Notes under the pieces: generated by a model
What the model was told of the DNA's origin: nothing
What the model saw: the letters and a program-made list of their open reading frames with translations, nothing else
The model's database searches: none
Translations under genes and position numbers: made by a program
Shown here: piece after piece, positions 1 through 8,710 of the stretch
How the letters are laid out: every line of letters starts with the position of its first letter
How positions within the stretch are numbered: position 1 is the first letter of the stretch
NCBI GenBank assembly: GCA_964397665.1
Contig: CAYNJW010000006.1
Span: 1-40,666, forward strand
From: CAYNJW01 sp964397665
GTDB taxonomy: Archaea; Nanobdellota; Nanobdellia; Pacearchaeales; GW2011-AR1
Direction: 5' to 3'
DNA: 40,666 nt

Positions 1-151
1 AGATTTTAGAATTAAAAGTTTGTTAAAAAGGTTTCCATATATTAAAAATACAAAATACTTAATTAAAATAAAACTTGTCTTCACTCTTAAATCTTTTAAA
101 TGGTGCAACACTTGTAATTTTGAATTTGTTGATTTAATTCCAGCATGAGAC

Positions 152-1006
152 TTACTTCAACATACCGCAAGCTGCTTCTATATCTTTACCCATGTTTGTT
201 CTTGTAAAACACTTATAACCTTTCTCCATTAACTTTTCGCGAAATTTCTTTATTGTATCTTCCTTTGAACAAGAATAAATTTTTTCGTCTAACTCAAAAG
301 TCCCATTTAATGGAATCAAATTAAAATTAGTTTTTTCTGTTAAACCTAAATTCAATAAAGCATCCAAATCTTCATCCCTATCTGTCAAACCATCAATCAT
401 CAAATACTCAATCATAATTTTATGTTTGTAAACTGAGTTATAATTATTACAAGCCGTTACCAAATCTTCGATTTTATACTCTTTCAATAAAGGCATGAGT
501 TTATCCCTAATCTTCTGATTCGGTGAATGCAAAGATAAAGCTAAATTTATCTTATTTTTATTTTCTATAACTTCATACATCTTTGGAATAATCCCTGAAG
601 TAGAAATTGCAATCTTTGAATATGCATAACTATAATACTCATTTACATAGTCACAAAATTCTAAAACATTTTTCAAGTTTAATAATGGTTCTCCCATCCC
701 CATAAAAACCAGAGTTCCGATAGTCTCTGCTAACATTCCATCTTCACCTTTTGAATTTTTACGAGTTATCAAATTCTTTAAAGATAAATAATTAACTGCA
801 ACATCAAGTTGTTCTTTTAATTGTTCAATTGTTAAATTCTTCTTAAATTCTTTTTTACCTGATGCACAAAATTTACATTTCATCGGACAGCCAATTTGAG
901 TAGAAAGACAAAAAGTTAATCTTTCTCCAAGTGGAATTAAAACAGCACTATAACCTTCATCAAAATTAAATTTCACAGTTCCATCTTTTGATTTTTCTAT
1001 TTCCAT
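152..1006 (-). CDS. rlmN: RlmN-like radical SAM RNA methyltransferase, short form
   Basis: Radical SAM enzyme of the RlmN/Cfr family, expected to methylate C2 of an adenosine in 23S rRNA and possibly tRNA. The cluster motif CPMKCKFC places the three [4Fe-4S] cysteines at residues 40, 44 and 47. C33 and C280 (in AACGML) match the two extra cysteines of the RlmN methyl-transfer mechanism, and the GEP motif (MGMGEPLLN) is present. At 284 aa it is about 90 residues shorter than bacterial RlmN; the protein starts almost at the catalytic core, so the N-terminal accessory domain is missing. It is the last gene of a minus-strand run that starts near 3494. The 151 bases beyond its stop hold no gene I can support. 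The family is sure; rRNA versus tRNA substrate is not visible. Confidence 0.88.
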   Translation of the reverse strand: MEIEKSKDGTVKFNFDEGYSAVLIPLGERLTFCLSTQIGCPMKCKFCASGKKEFKKNLTIEQLKEQLDVAVNYLSLKNLITRKNSKGEDGMLAETIGTLVFMGMGEPLLNLKNVLEFCDYVNEYYSYAYSKIAISTSGIIPKMYEVIENKNKINLALSLHSPNQKIRDKLMPLLKEYKIEDLVTACNNYNSVYKHKIMIEYLMIDGLTDRDEDLDALLNLGLTEKTNFNLIPLNGTFELDEKIYSCSKEDTIKKFREKLMEKGYKCFTRTNMGKDIEAACGMLK

Positions 1007-1054
1007 GATTATAAAAAATAAAAACAGATTTTAAATATATTGAAAAAAATTAAA

Positions 1055-1510
1055 TTAATTTTTATTAGCATTTAAATAAAATTCTTCTGGAGATACTCTT
1101 TCTTTTTTCAACACTGCTATTTCTTTTAAATATCCTTTTACCTCGTCGCCAATAGTTAGATTTTCCAAATCAGTTATTAAATCATATAATCTGGAATTTA
1201 AAGATAAATCTTTAAAGCTTGTTTTAAAATAAATTTTAAAATCTCCCTTAGTTCTAGCTGAAAATGAAGATAGTATCATAACTTCTGGAAATACCTCTCT
1301 TTCGTAAGAAAAAACCAAGCTTTCAGAAAAAACACCATCAACACATTTTGATTCAGTTTCTTTTTTAAAATCTGATCCAACTGAGTTTACAAGAGATATT
1401 AAATTACCTCTAGTTTCATTTAACTCTGTTTGATTGTCTGCAATAAATGAATAACTAAATTCATCGAAACCATTGCTTCCCCAAGAGTAATTTAAATTAA
1501 CTAGTTCCAT
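1055..1510 (-). CDS. Hypothetical protein, 151 aa
   Basis: I do not recognise this protein. It is acidic to neutral, soluble and without a signal peptide, membrane helix or cysteine pair. The first half alternates polar and hydrophobic residues as beta strands would (around SYSFIADNQ, SLVFSYER and FKIYFKTSF). The second half looks helical, with segments such as RLYDLITDLENL and EVKGYLKEIAVLKKE. Gaps of about 50-70 bases separate it from rlmN and from the zinc-ribbon gene, so it may have its own promoter. Codon use is AT-rich like the neighbours, which supports it being a real gene. Confidence 0.6.
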   Translation of the reverse strand: MELVNLNYSWGSNGFDEFSYSFIADNQTELNETRGNLISLVNSVGSDFKKETESKCVDGVFSESLVFSYEREVFPEVMILSSFSARTKGDFKIYFKTSFKDLSLNSRLYDLITDLENLTIGDEVKGYLKEIAVLKKERVSPEEFYLNANKN

Positions 1511-1576
1511 CTAATTAAGTAATAAAATACATATTTAAAGATTTATTAAAAAAGTCACCTTAATAAGTAGCAACAA

Positions 1577-1777
1577 TTATTCAACTTCGACCTTGGTTCC
1601 ACATTCTGGACAAAACTTTTCATCATTTCTTAACTTAAATCCGCACTTAGAACACTTTGGAACTTCAACCGTTTTATCAATTACAGTCTCATAACCTTCC
1701 CTTCCAGAGATTAACTTACCAAAGATATTCTTAATTGTATCGTCATCTTGATATTGTCTTAAATCATGTCCTTCCAT
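1577..1777 (-). CDS. Small zinc-ribbon protein, 66 aa
   Basis: The C-terminal half carries two CxxC knuckles, CSKCG and CPECG, 14 residues apart, the classic zinc-ribbon pattern (zinc_ribbon_2 type). The N-terminal 40 residues are charged and contain no recognisable domain. Such small ribbons are common in archaea and usually mediate protein or nucleic-acid contacts; no specific partner can be read from the sequence. It lies between an unknown gene and mscS on the same strand, 37 bases downstream of mscS. Confidence 0.7.
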   Translation of the reverse strand: MEGHDLRQYQDDDTIKNIFGKLISGREGYETVIDKTVEVPKCSKCGFKLRNDEKFCPECGTKVEVE

Positions 1778-1814
1778 AATTAAGATTAAAAAAAGGCATT
1801 TTTAAGTTTTATGC

Positions 1815-2852
1815 CTAATTCTTCTTAAGATTAACATCCATTTGTGGAAACGGAATTTCTATATTATTTTTGTTTAGAATATTATAAATCTTGGTATTTG
1901 CTTCATCTAAAGCATTAGCCCTAACCTCAAAAGTTTTAACATAAAAATATGCCTTAAAATTCAATGCTGAATCACCCATCTCTAAAAATCTAACAACTGG
2001 TTTTTCTGAATCGTCAAAATCTGAAACCTTTACTAATTCTTTTAATACCAATTTTTTAACCTTCTCAATTTCAGTTCCGTATGCTACTCCAAATGGAACA
2101 ACTACTCTTGTTTTTGGGGCAGGCAATGCAACATTATGAATTATGCTATCTGCTAATTTTGAATTTGGAACTATCAAAGTTTCATTGTCGAAAGTCACTA
2201 TCCTTGTACTTCTCAGACCAACTGTTTTAATCTTTCCATTAGCATTTGAACCAATATGTACTAAATCTCCTGCACGAATTGACCTATCAAAAATCATCGA
2301 AATTCCAGCGAAAATATTTGCTAAGGTAGATTGTAATGCCAATGCTATTGCTAAACCTGCAATACCTAACCCTGCAAGGAATGGACCAATATTTATTCCC
2401 CAAACATTAAGGATAAAAATAAATGCTAACACAATTATTGCAACTTTTAAAACACCATTAACCAAAGAACCTAAAACATCGTCTAATTTTGTTTTTGTTT
2501 TTTTTGCAAGGTGTGCCCAAATAACTACAAAGACAACATCAATAATTGCATAAACAAGATAGGAAAACATAAGAACTTGAACAGAATTTATTAGATTATT
2601 TAGAATTGCTTCAGTACTTTTTTCAAAAGAAATCTCTCGCATCATAAAAGAAACTGCTAATAAAAAAGTTACAACAGTTAATGGTAAAGAGAATTTTTCG
2701 ATTAATTCATCATCTTTCTTTGTTTTTGTTTTTTTAGTTAAATTTTTTGCAACTTTCATGAATACTACGAATGCTATACGCAAAATTAAAAAGACTGCAA
2801 CAAACACTACAAATGCTCTCAAATATTGATTTAAAATTAATGATTCTAACAT
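1815..2852 (-). CDS. mscS: MscS-family mechanosensitive ion channel
   Basis: Small-conductance mechanosensitive channel that opens under membrane tension and releases solutes on hypo-osmotic shock. The 345-aa protein has hydrophobic segments near residues 8-32, 55-72, 88-112 and 130-150. They are followed by the glycine/alanine-rich pore helix (GPFLAGLGIAGLAIALAL) and the conserved stretch after it (QSTLANIFAGISMIFDRSIRAGD). The beta-rich cytoplasmic domain follows, with a VPNSKL motif typical of MscS. Length and helix number fit the YbdG/MscMJ-like branch with extra N-terminal helices. It is preceded at 2853-2897 by a short gap after the phosphoesterase gene. Functionally it belongs with the K+ channel and the c-di-AMP genes elsewhere in the window, though that link is inference. 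Confidence 0.92.
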   Translation of the reverse strand: MLESLILNQYLRAFVVFVAVFLILRIAFVVFMKVAKNLTKKTKTKKDDELIEKFSLPLTVVTFLLAVSFMMREISFEKSTEAILNNLINSVQVLMFSYLVYAIIDVVFVVIWAHLAKKTKTKLDDVLGSLVNGVLKVAIIVLAFIFILNVWGINIGPFLAGLGIAGLAIALALQSTLANIFAGISMIFDRSIRAGDLVHIGSNANGKIKTVGLRSTRIVTFDNETLIVPNSKLADSIIHNVALPAPKTRVVVPFGVAYGTEIEKVKKLVLKELVKVSDFDDSEKPVVRFLEMGDSALNFKAYFYVKTFEVRANALDEANTKIYNILNKNNIEIPFPQMDVNLKKN

Positions 2853-2897
2853 GATATATTAATTCAAAAACTATTTTTAAATCTTCTTACTACTAAT

Positions 2898-3494
2898 CTA
2901 AATCTCGAAAATTTTTCCCCGCTTTCCCACTTGAAAAATTTTAGTTTTTCCAATTTTATCTTCAATCCCCTCTGCCTCATGAATATGTCCTGAAATTAAG
3001 ATATCTGGTTTAAATTTTTCTATTGCATATCTCAAAACTTCATCACCTGGAATGCCAGAAAATTCTGCAAGAGAACCTGCAACATGTAGATGAGAAACAA
3101 GAATCTTTTTTTTCGGTTTCATTTTTTCCATTTGTTTTTTAATCATCAAAAAATCTTCATCATTATGACTTAAGGTCCAATCTGGAGAACCGATACCTGC
3201 TATTCCAACATTCCCATAAGTAACATAATACCCATGGAGACTTTTCATATGCTTTTTTAATCTCTCATGTTCTAATGTAGTTTCGCAATTTCCTGGAACA
3301 AAAAATAATTTCTTTTTAGTCTTTAAAAGTGGCTTTAAGATATTTTCATCACCTTCATGATATGAATGTATATCTCCAGCTAAAATAACTAAATCAACTT
3401 TTTGCTTAATTGCTTTTTCTGCTAACTTCTCTAATGCTTTCTTATTATCGTGAAAATCTGAAGCTGCTAAAATCCTAAGTTTTTTCTCTATCAT
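2898..3494 (-). CDS. Calcineurin-like metallophosphoesterase (YfcE/MJ0936-type size)
   Basis: A 198-aa two-metal phosphoesterase. Metal-binding motifs appear in order: ASDFHDN (D-x-H), ILAGDIHS (GD), VPGNCET (GN, with Cys where His is usual in GNHE), VSHLHVAG and LISGHIHEAEG (GHxH). The Cys in place of the GNH(D/E) histidine occurs in some archaeal members and may change the metal or substrate preference. Substrate is unknown; relatives cleave phosphodiesters or nucleotides. The start ATG at 3494 is 70 bases from the divergent valS start, so the two genes share a short promoter region. Confidence 0.82.
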   Translation of the reverse strand: MIEKKLRILAASDFHDNKKALEKLAEKAIKQKVDLVILAGDIHSYHEGDENILKPLLKTKKKLFFVPGNCETTLEHERLKKHMKSLHGYYVTYGNVGIAGIGSPDWTLSHNDEDFLMIKKQMEKMKPKKKILVSHLHVAGSLAEFSGIPGDEVLRYAIEKFKPDILISGHIHEAEGIEDKIGKTKIFQVGKRGKIFEI

Positions 3495-3564
3495 TCTAAC
3501 TTAAAGATTTTTTTATTTATAAATAATTCTAAACATTTTTAAAAGATATTCTTCTTTGAGAATC

Positions 3565-5949
3565 ATGAAAGAATTGGAAGAAATTAAAAATTGGAATATT
3601 GAATTAGAAAAAGAAATTACATCTGAATGGAAAAATTCTGAGAAAAATAATTTTGATTCTAAAACAAAAAAAAGAATTTATTCAATTGATACGCCCCCAC
3701 CATATATTAACTCTCCAATCCATATGGGTCATGCAGTTACTTACTGTTTTATGGATATGTTTGCAAGATACAAAAGAATGAAAGGCTTTGAAGTTTTATT
3801 TCCCCTAGGTCTTGATAGAAATGGATTGCCAATAGAAATGGGCGCTGAGAAGAAATATAAAATCTCTGCATTTAAAATGGAACGTAAAGAATTTATAAGT
3901 TACTGTAAAAAATTACTTGAAGAAACTTCTGTAGAATCGATTGACTCATTTGCAAGATTAGGAATTTCGTTTAGTTCTTATAAGGAAAGTAAAGAAATCG
4001 GTTCAGTCTATAAAACAGATTCTCCAGAATATCGTTCTTTAACCCAAAGTACATTCATAGATTTATATAAAAAAGGTTTAGCATATGAAGATGTAAGAGT
4101 AAACAATTGGGATCCTAAACTTAGAACTACCATTGCAGATTCAGAAATTGAGTATAAAGAAATTTCATCCACATTTAATGATATTAAATGGAAAATTAAA
4201 GAAACTGACGAAGAAATAATTATTGGAACAACTCGTCCAGAATTAATCTGTTCTTGTGGCATGGTTATTTTTAATCCAAAAGATGAAAGATATAAACACC
4301 TTGAAGGAAAAACTGCGATTAGTCCAATATTTGAAAAAGAAATTAAAATAAAGGCCCATCCTTTTGCAGATATTGAAAAGGGAACTGGTTTAGTTATGAT
4401 GTGTTCTGCAGGTGATTTGACAGATATTCAATTTTTTAGAGAACAAAATTTGAAAACTATTATTTCTATCGAAAAGGATGGAACTATGAATAAAAATGCA
4501 GGACCTTACATTGGATTAAAAGTTAAACAAGCAAGAGAAAAAATTATTGAAGACTTGAAAGAAAAAGAATTATTAATAAAACAAGAACAAATCACTCATC
4601 GAACTCCAGTTTCTGAAAGAAGTGGTGCTGAAATTGAATTTATTGAGATGCCAGAATTTTATTTGAAACAATTAGATATTAAAGGTAAAATTAAAAGATT
4701 GGCTAAAGAAGATATTAATTTTTATCCAGGATTTTCTAGAAAAATTCTAGAAACTTGGATAGATGGAATTTCTATAGACTGGCCAATTTCTCGACGAAGA
4801 TTTTACGCTACTGAAATTCCTCTTTGGTATTCTGAAGATAAAGAAGGAAATAAATTAGTTGCAATTCCTATTGAAAAAAAATATTATCAACCATGGAAAG
4901 AAACTGTTCCAGAAAATGCAGAAGTTTGGAAAAATGGAATAAAAACTGATTTAAAAATTTCTGATTTTTCATGGACTGGTGAAACTCGAGTTTTTGATAC
5001 TTGGATGGATTCTTCAATATCTGAAATGTTTATTTTAAAGTATAAAGAAAATGATGAATTTTTTAAGAAAGCATATCCTTGTTCATTGAGACCTCAAGGA
5101 AAAGAAATTGTTAGAACTTGGTTATATTACACTCTTTTAAGAGGATATTTAGAAACTGGTGAAGCTTGCTTCAAAGATGTTTGGGTCCATCAACATATTT
5201 TAGATGGAAAGGGATTTAAAATGTCAAAATCCAAGGGAAATATTATTGATCCTCAAGAAATTTTAAGAGATTATGGTGCAGAAGCTATGAGATTCTGGGC
5301 AGCAACAGAGGGAGATTTAAGTAAGGGAGATTTTGTTTGTTCAAAAGAGAAAATAGCTGCTGAGAAGAAAACCTTAAATAAACTATTGAATGTTAGTAAA
5401 TTTGTAATGATGTTCTCAAAACCTGAACTGAAACCTGAACTAACTGAAACAGATAAACTCTTTATTGATTACCTTGAAAAATTAACTAAAGAATGTGATG
5501 AAAGTTATTCCATTTATAATTTTAATCATCCTTCTCAAAAATTAAGAAAATTTTTATGGGATGTATTTGCTTCTAATTACTTAGAATTAGTTAAGAATCG
5601 AACATATAATGAGGAAGGAAAGTTTTCAGAAGAAGAAAGTAATTCTGCAAAATGGACATTACACTTTTTACAAGAAAGATTCCTAAGATTGGTTTATCCA
5701 ATAATCCCTCAAATTACTTCTTTTATTGCAAAATCTAAAAAAATAGATTTATTATCTGAATCTTGGCCAGAAGGAACAAACGAAGATATTGATTCTTCAT
5801 TAATTACTGAACTAATGAACTTTAATTCTAAAGTATGGAAAATAAAAAAAGAAAAAGGAATTTCATTAAAAGAAAAAATTGAAGGAATTGAAATTCCAGA
5901 TAATCTCAAACTATTTGAAAAAGATTTGAAAGCATGTCATAAAATTTAA
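3565..5949 (+). CDS. valS: Valyl-tRNA synthetase, archaeal type
   Basis: Class I aminoacyl-tRNA synthetase charging tRNA-Val. The HIGH box reads HMGH at residues 53-56 and the KMSKS loop is intact at 552-556. The core blocks WPISRRRFYATEIPLWY and LRPQGKEIVRTWLYYTLLRG are typical of archaeal ValRS rather than IleRS or LeuRS. The editing (CP1) insertion lies between, with GTTRPE and a GTGLVMMCSAGD stretch. The C-terminal anticodon-binding helices end early, and at 794 aa the protein is shorter than most ValRS. I chose ATG 3565 over the upstream TTG (3556) because it gives a better N-terminus and follows an AT-rich TATA-like stretch (TTTTTAAAAGATATT) by about 20 bases. The motif LGLDRNGLPIE differs from the common QGWDCHGLPTE form. 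Confidence 0.9.
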   Translation: MKELEEIKNWNIELEKEITSEWKNSEKNNFDSKTKKRIYSIDTPPPYINSPIHMGHAVTYCFMDMFARYKRMKGFEVLFPLGLDRNGLPIEMGAEKKYKISAFKMERKEFISYCKKLLEETSVESIDSFARLGISFSSYKESKEIGSVYKTDSPEYRSLTQSTFIDLYKKGLAYEDVRVNNWDPKLRTTIADSEIEYKEISSTFNDIKWKIKETDEEIIIGTTRPELICSCGMVIFNPKDERYKHLEGKTAISPIFEKEIKIKAHPFADIEKGTGLVMMCSAGDLTDIQFFREQNLKTIISIEKDGTMNKNAGPYIGLKVKQAREKIIEDLKEKELLIKQEQITHRTPVSERSGAEIEFIEMPEFYLKQLDIKGKIKRLAKEDINFYPGFSRKILETWIDGISIDWPISRRRFYATEIPLWYSEDKEGNKLVAIPIEKKYYQPWKETVPENAEVWKNGIKTDLKISDFSWTGETRVFDTWMDSSISEMFILKYKENDEFFKKAYPCSLRPQGKEIVRTWLYYTLLRGYLETGEACFKDVWVHQHILDGKGFKMSKSKGNIIDPQEILRDYGAEAMRFWAATEGDLSKGDFVCSKEKIAAEKKTLNKLLNVSKFVMMFSKPELKPELTETDKLFIDYLEKLTKECDESYSIYNFNHPSQKLRKFLWDVFASNYLELVKNRTYNEEGKFSEEESNSAKWTLHFLQERFLRLVYPIIPQITSFIAKSKKIDLLSESWPEGTNEDIDSSLITELMNFNSKVWKIKKEKGISLKEKIEGIEIPDNLKLFEKDLKACHKI

Positions 5950-5952
5950 CTT

Positions 5953-5990
5953 TTAGATATATACTTTAGACTATACTTTTGTTTAAAAAG
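5953..5990 (+). promoter_or_regulatory. Promoter of first tandem paralog, with AGATATATA element
   Basis: TTAAAAAG lies at 5983-5990, exactly 28 bases before the ATG at 6011, and TTAGATATATACTTTA at 5953-5968, 58 bases before it. Almost the same pair with the same spacing precedes the next gene (6495-6531), which points to a shared promoter plus upstream element. The TTAAAAAG is a plausible archaeal TATA box; the AGATATATA part could be an operator or activator site. Confidence 0.5.
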
Positions 5991-6010
5991 TAAGATGAAT
6001 TTCTAGAGTT

Positions 6011-6487
6011 ATGGAATTCAAATATAGCGTTCACCCATTATTTAGAATTAAAAATCCAAATAACTTTGCAATTGTTGCTAAAAAAGAAGAAGTTAAAAGA
6101 TCGAGCAGTATAAAAAGTTTGGAAAATTTTAATAAATTTTCTAGAGAGTATGGTTTTAATGATCAACAAAGTGGACATTTAAAAATCCTTAAAAAAACAA
6201 AGGATTCTTTTACTATCGAAGGTAAGCAAAGACAAATACCTATTTATTGGAATTTTAGAAAAACACGAGGATTTGGAGACTTAGGAATTTTAACAAGTAT
6301 AGGCTTCGATACTTCTTCTGGACTTTATCTTTGTAAAAACTGTGAAGACTTACCAAGTTCTATTTTCGGAGATGAACTTCCTTCAGATTTTATTAATAAG
6401 AACCATATTTGGCTTGCGGATAGGGTGAACACTTCTGAAACAAATAATCTCTTGCTTAGAGCATTTTTTACATATAGCAATTCTTAA
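6011..6487 (+). CDS. Unknown protein, tandem paralog A
   Basis: A 158-aa soluble protein I do not recognise. It is a diverged paralog of the next gene. Both begin with an LF...F.IV(A/S)(K/R) strand and share the exact block GFGDLGIL in the middle, followed by a (S/K)TGL-like turn. Both have a late NxIW(L/I)A motif and end in an aromatic, serine/asparagine-rich tail. This copy carries one CKNC pair that its partner lacks, so a zinc site is not a family trait. The gene stands alone with its own promoter. Function is unknown; a small ligand- or RNA-binding domain would be a guess. Confidence 0.65.
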   Translation: MEFKYSVHPLFRIKNPNNFAIVAKKEEVKRSSSIKSLENFNKFSREYGFNDQQSGHLKILKKTKDSFTIEGKQRQIPIYWNFRKTRGFGDLGILTSIGFDTSSGLYLCKNCEDLPSSIFGDELPSDFINKNHIWLADRVNTSETNNLLLRAFFTYSNS

Positions 6488-6494
6488 TCGTTTT

Positions 6495-6531
6495 CAGATA
6501 TATATCTTTAATTGCCATATACCTTAAAAAG
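6495..6531 (+). promoter_or_regulatory. Promoter of second tandem paralog, same layout
   Basis: CAGATATATATCTTTA at 6495-6510 and TTAAAAAG at 6524-6531 lie 57 and 28 bases before the ATG at 6552. This matches the region before the first paralog. The AGATATATATCT core here is a perfect palindrome, as expected of a dimeric regulator's site, though AT-rich palindromes arise by chance. Confidence 0.5.
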
Positions 6532-6551
6532 CCTTTTTTCATTTTAACTAA

Positions 6552-7004
6552 ATGTTAGATTATCAACTCTTTCAAGAAACTAGAACTGGTTTTGATTTTG
6601 GAATTGTTAGTAGGAGAAGTCTCGTGAAAGTTCACTCATTTAAATCTACTTTTTCTTTATTAAATTATTTTCTTAAAGAGGAACTTAATTCTAATTTAGA
6701 AATTTATGAAAAATCCTCTGAAAGTCTTGGAGGATTTATTAATAGTCCTATTGGAAAAATTTCGCTTCTTTTCTCTGGTGAAAAAGGATTTGGAGATTTG
6801 GGAATTCTGAGAACAATTAAAACGGATGAAAAAACTGGACTAATCCCTTATCAATATGGAGAAACGCTTCCAAACTTTATAGAATATGAAGGTCCTCAAG
6901 AAGAATTTACACGACTAAATAATATCTGGATTGCTAAAGATATTCCAAATCTTGAAACGAAAGAAATTTTAGAAAAAATATTTGATTCATGGTCTAACGC
7001 TTAA
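6552..7004 (+). CDS. Unknown protein, tandem paralog B
   Basis: A 150-aa soluble protein, paralogous to the preceding gene. Shared features are the opening LFQ.TRTGFDFGIVSRR strand, a serine/phenylalanine-rich helix, the exact GFGDLGIL block near residue 80, the NNIWIAK motif and the C-terminal aromatic/serine tail. It lacks the CxxC of paralog A and has an acidic EYEGPQEEF insertion before NNIW. The stop is 25 bases before the aRF1 start, so it may be co-transcribed with prf1 or only adjacent. Function unknown. Confidence 0.65.
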   Translation: MLDYQLFQETRTGFDFGIVSRRSLVKVHSFKSTFSLLNYFLKEELNSNLEIYEKSSESLGGFINSPIGKISLLFSGEKGFGDLGILRTIKTDEKTGLIPYQYGETLPNFIEYEGPQEEFTRLNNIWIAKDIPNLETKEILEKIFDSWSNA

Positions 7005-7029
7005 CAACTCTTTTAAAGTCAGTTCTACT

Positions 7030-8136
7030 ATGTTTATTATGGGAATGAATGCTGCACAAAAATATGAACTTGAAGAAACTGTTAAAGAGCTTGAAGGATA
7101 TAGAGGAAGACATACTGAATTGATTACTGTTTTAATTCCTGCAGGTTTTAATATAAATCAAGTTACTAAACAAATCGAAGATGAAAAAGGTACTGCTACA
7201 AATATTAAATCCAATTCTACAAGAAAAAATGTAATTAATGCTTTAGACAAGGCTGTTAGAACAATGAAAGAGTTAGGTAGGACTCCAGAAAATGGTGTTG
7301 CAATTTTTGCTGGAAATGTTTCTGATACTGAGGGAAAAGAAAACTTAAAAGTTTGGACAATTGAACCACCAAAACCAATGAAAATAAGGTTGTATCGGTG
7401 TGACCAAACTTTTGTTTTGGATCCACTTAAAGAAATGTTAGAAACTGAAGAAATTTATGGTTTATTAATTATTGAAAGAAAGGAAGCAAGTATTGGAATT
7501 TTAGAAGGTAAAAGTATTAGAAGTTTACAACATATGACTTCTGGAATTCCTGGAAAGGTGAAAGCTGGAGGACAATCTGCACAAAGATTCCATAGAATTA
7601 CTGAAGGTTTAGCAAAAGAGTTTTTTAGAAGAGTGGCAGAAGCTATGAAAGAACATTTTTTTGAAAGGAAAAAATTAAAGGGAATTTTAATTGGTGGCCC
7701 GATTCCTACAAAAGATGAATTTTTAGCAACCGGGCAGTTAGTTACAAAATTAAAGGACAAAGTTATTGCTGTAAAAGATATTGGAGATACTGAAATGCAT
7801 GGCCTTCGGATGCTTGTTTTAGCTTGTGAAGATGTTTTAGCTGAACAAGAAATCACTAAACAAAAAAAAATCTTAGATGAATTTTTTGCCACCCTAGCAA
7901 AAGAACCTAATAAAATCGCATATGGGGATGCAGAGGTTGAGGGAAGATTAAGAACTGGAATGGTTGGTAAATTAATTTTATCTAAACAATTGCCAAGAGA
8001 AAGAATTAAAGAATTAGAAAATTTGGCAAAACAAAGTGGGACTGAAATTGAAATTGTAACAACAGAAACTACTGAAGGTTTACAATTTGATAATCTTGGC
8101 GGTGTTGGCGGAATTTTAAGATTTGCTGTAACTTAA
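7030..8136 (+). CDS. prf1: Peptide chain release factor aRF1, short form
   Basis: Archaeal class I release factor, which reads all three stop codons and triggers peptide release. The stop-codon motif NIKS is at residues 58-61, the YxCxxxF motif (YRCDQTF) at 122-128 and the peptidyl-hydrolase GGQ at 180-182. The 368-aa product is shorter than the usual archaeal length of about 410. The C-terminal domain goes straight from the LILSKQL strand to the final TEGLQF segment, and no cysteine knuckle of the mini-domain is visible, so that insertion is absent. ATG 7030, 7039 and 7045 are all possible starts. TTTTAAAG about 20 bases upstream supports 7030 or 7039. An in-frame ATG at 6982 would overlap the previous gene and add residues that look unlike the family. 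Confidence 0.92.
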   Translation: MFIMGMNAAQKYELEETVKELEGYRGRHTELITVLIPAGFNINQVTKQIEDEKGTATNIKSNSTRKNVINALDKAVRTMKELGRTPENGVAIFAGNVSDTEGKENLKVWTIEPPKPMKIRLYRCDQTFVLDPLKEMLETEEIYGLLIIERKEASIGILEGKSIRSLQHMTSGIPGKVKAGGQSAQRFHRITEGLAKEFFRRVAEAMKEHFFERKKLKGILIGGPIPTKDEFLATGQLVTKLKDKVIAVKDIGDTEMHGLRMLVLACEDVLAEQEITKQKKILDEFFATLAKEPNKIAYGDAEVEGRLRTGMVGKLILSKQLPRERIKELENLAKQSGTEIEIVTTETTEGLQFDNLGGVGGILRFAVT

Positions 8137-8146
8137 TTTTTCTAAA

Positions 8147-8662
8147 TCAAAATAAGTCTATTAGCCTATTTGAAAATATTCCTGTATCTTCACAATGATA
8201 AACTTTATGAAATAACTGGTTTGGTTTTCCTTCTAGTTCCATATACTTCTTAATTAACTTTTTATTCTCTTTTGAAATATTTAGTTGTGGTGGCTTAAAT
8301 CTTGTTGGATAATAACCAAAACAATCTTTAAATATCTCCATTCCTGCTAGTAATTCTTGTTCTGAAATGTTATATGAAAATTCATTATATTTATGTTTTA
8401 TCCCATGCATTCCCAATTCTTTATTTAATGATAAAATCTCTTTACACCACTCTTTTGTGATTGTTTTGTTTTCAAAATTTGGAATTACCCATAAAACATC
8501 TGATTTATCTAACAATTCTTGAGAACAATTAATAGATGGAGAAACATCATCAATTTCTGTTGGAAGAATCATCCTTGAAAAAAACACTAATAATAATGAT
8601 AAAAAAAATAAAGTTATAAAATATAGGAAAGAATATTTTAAACTTTTTTTTAATTTTAACAT
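8147..8662 (-). CDS. Membrane-anchored polysaccharide-deacetylase-like protein
   Basis: A 171-aa protein with one N-terminal membrane helix (residues 11-30) and a reduced NodB-like domain outside the membrane. IDDVSPS (D38, D39) corresponds to the first motif, HGIKH (H86, H90) to the His-x-x-x-His metal motif, and RFKPPQ (R121) to the RxPY-like motif. This pattern matches the polysaccharide deacetylase/DUF2334 group, though the domain is short. The ATG at 8662 is chosen because the protein then begins right before the membrane anchor and leaves 48 bases to the divergent scpB start. Converging on prf1, it stands one gene group away from the glycosyltransferase block and may trim the same surface polymer. 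Confidence 0.65.
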   Translation of the reverse strand: MLKLKKSLKYSFLYFITLFFLSLLLVFFSRMILPTEIDDVSPSINCSQELLDKSDVLWVIPNFENKTITKEWCKEILSLNKELGMHGIKHKYNEFSYNISEQELLAGMEIFKDCFGYYPTRFKPPQLNISKENKKLIKKYMELEGKPNQLFHKVYHCEDTGIFSNRLIDLF

Positions 8663-8710
8663 GCAAATTATATTCAACAAGCTTTTAAATAAGTTAAGAT
8701 TTACAAAGTT

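Noticed and set aside
1..151. Partial gene at the left edge
   Set aside because: All frames on both strands have stops within a short distance and no motif was seen.
2143..2553. A 136-aa plus-strand frame opposite mscS
   Set aside because: Antisense shadow of the conserved MscS pore and beta domain.
7455..7892. A 145-aa minus-strand frame inside aRF1
   Set aside because: Fully within the aRF1 gene with typical shadow composition.
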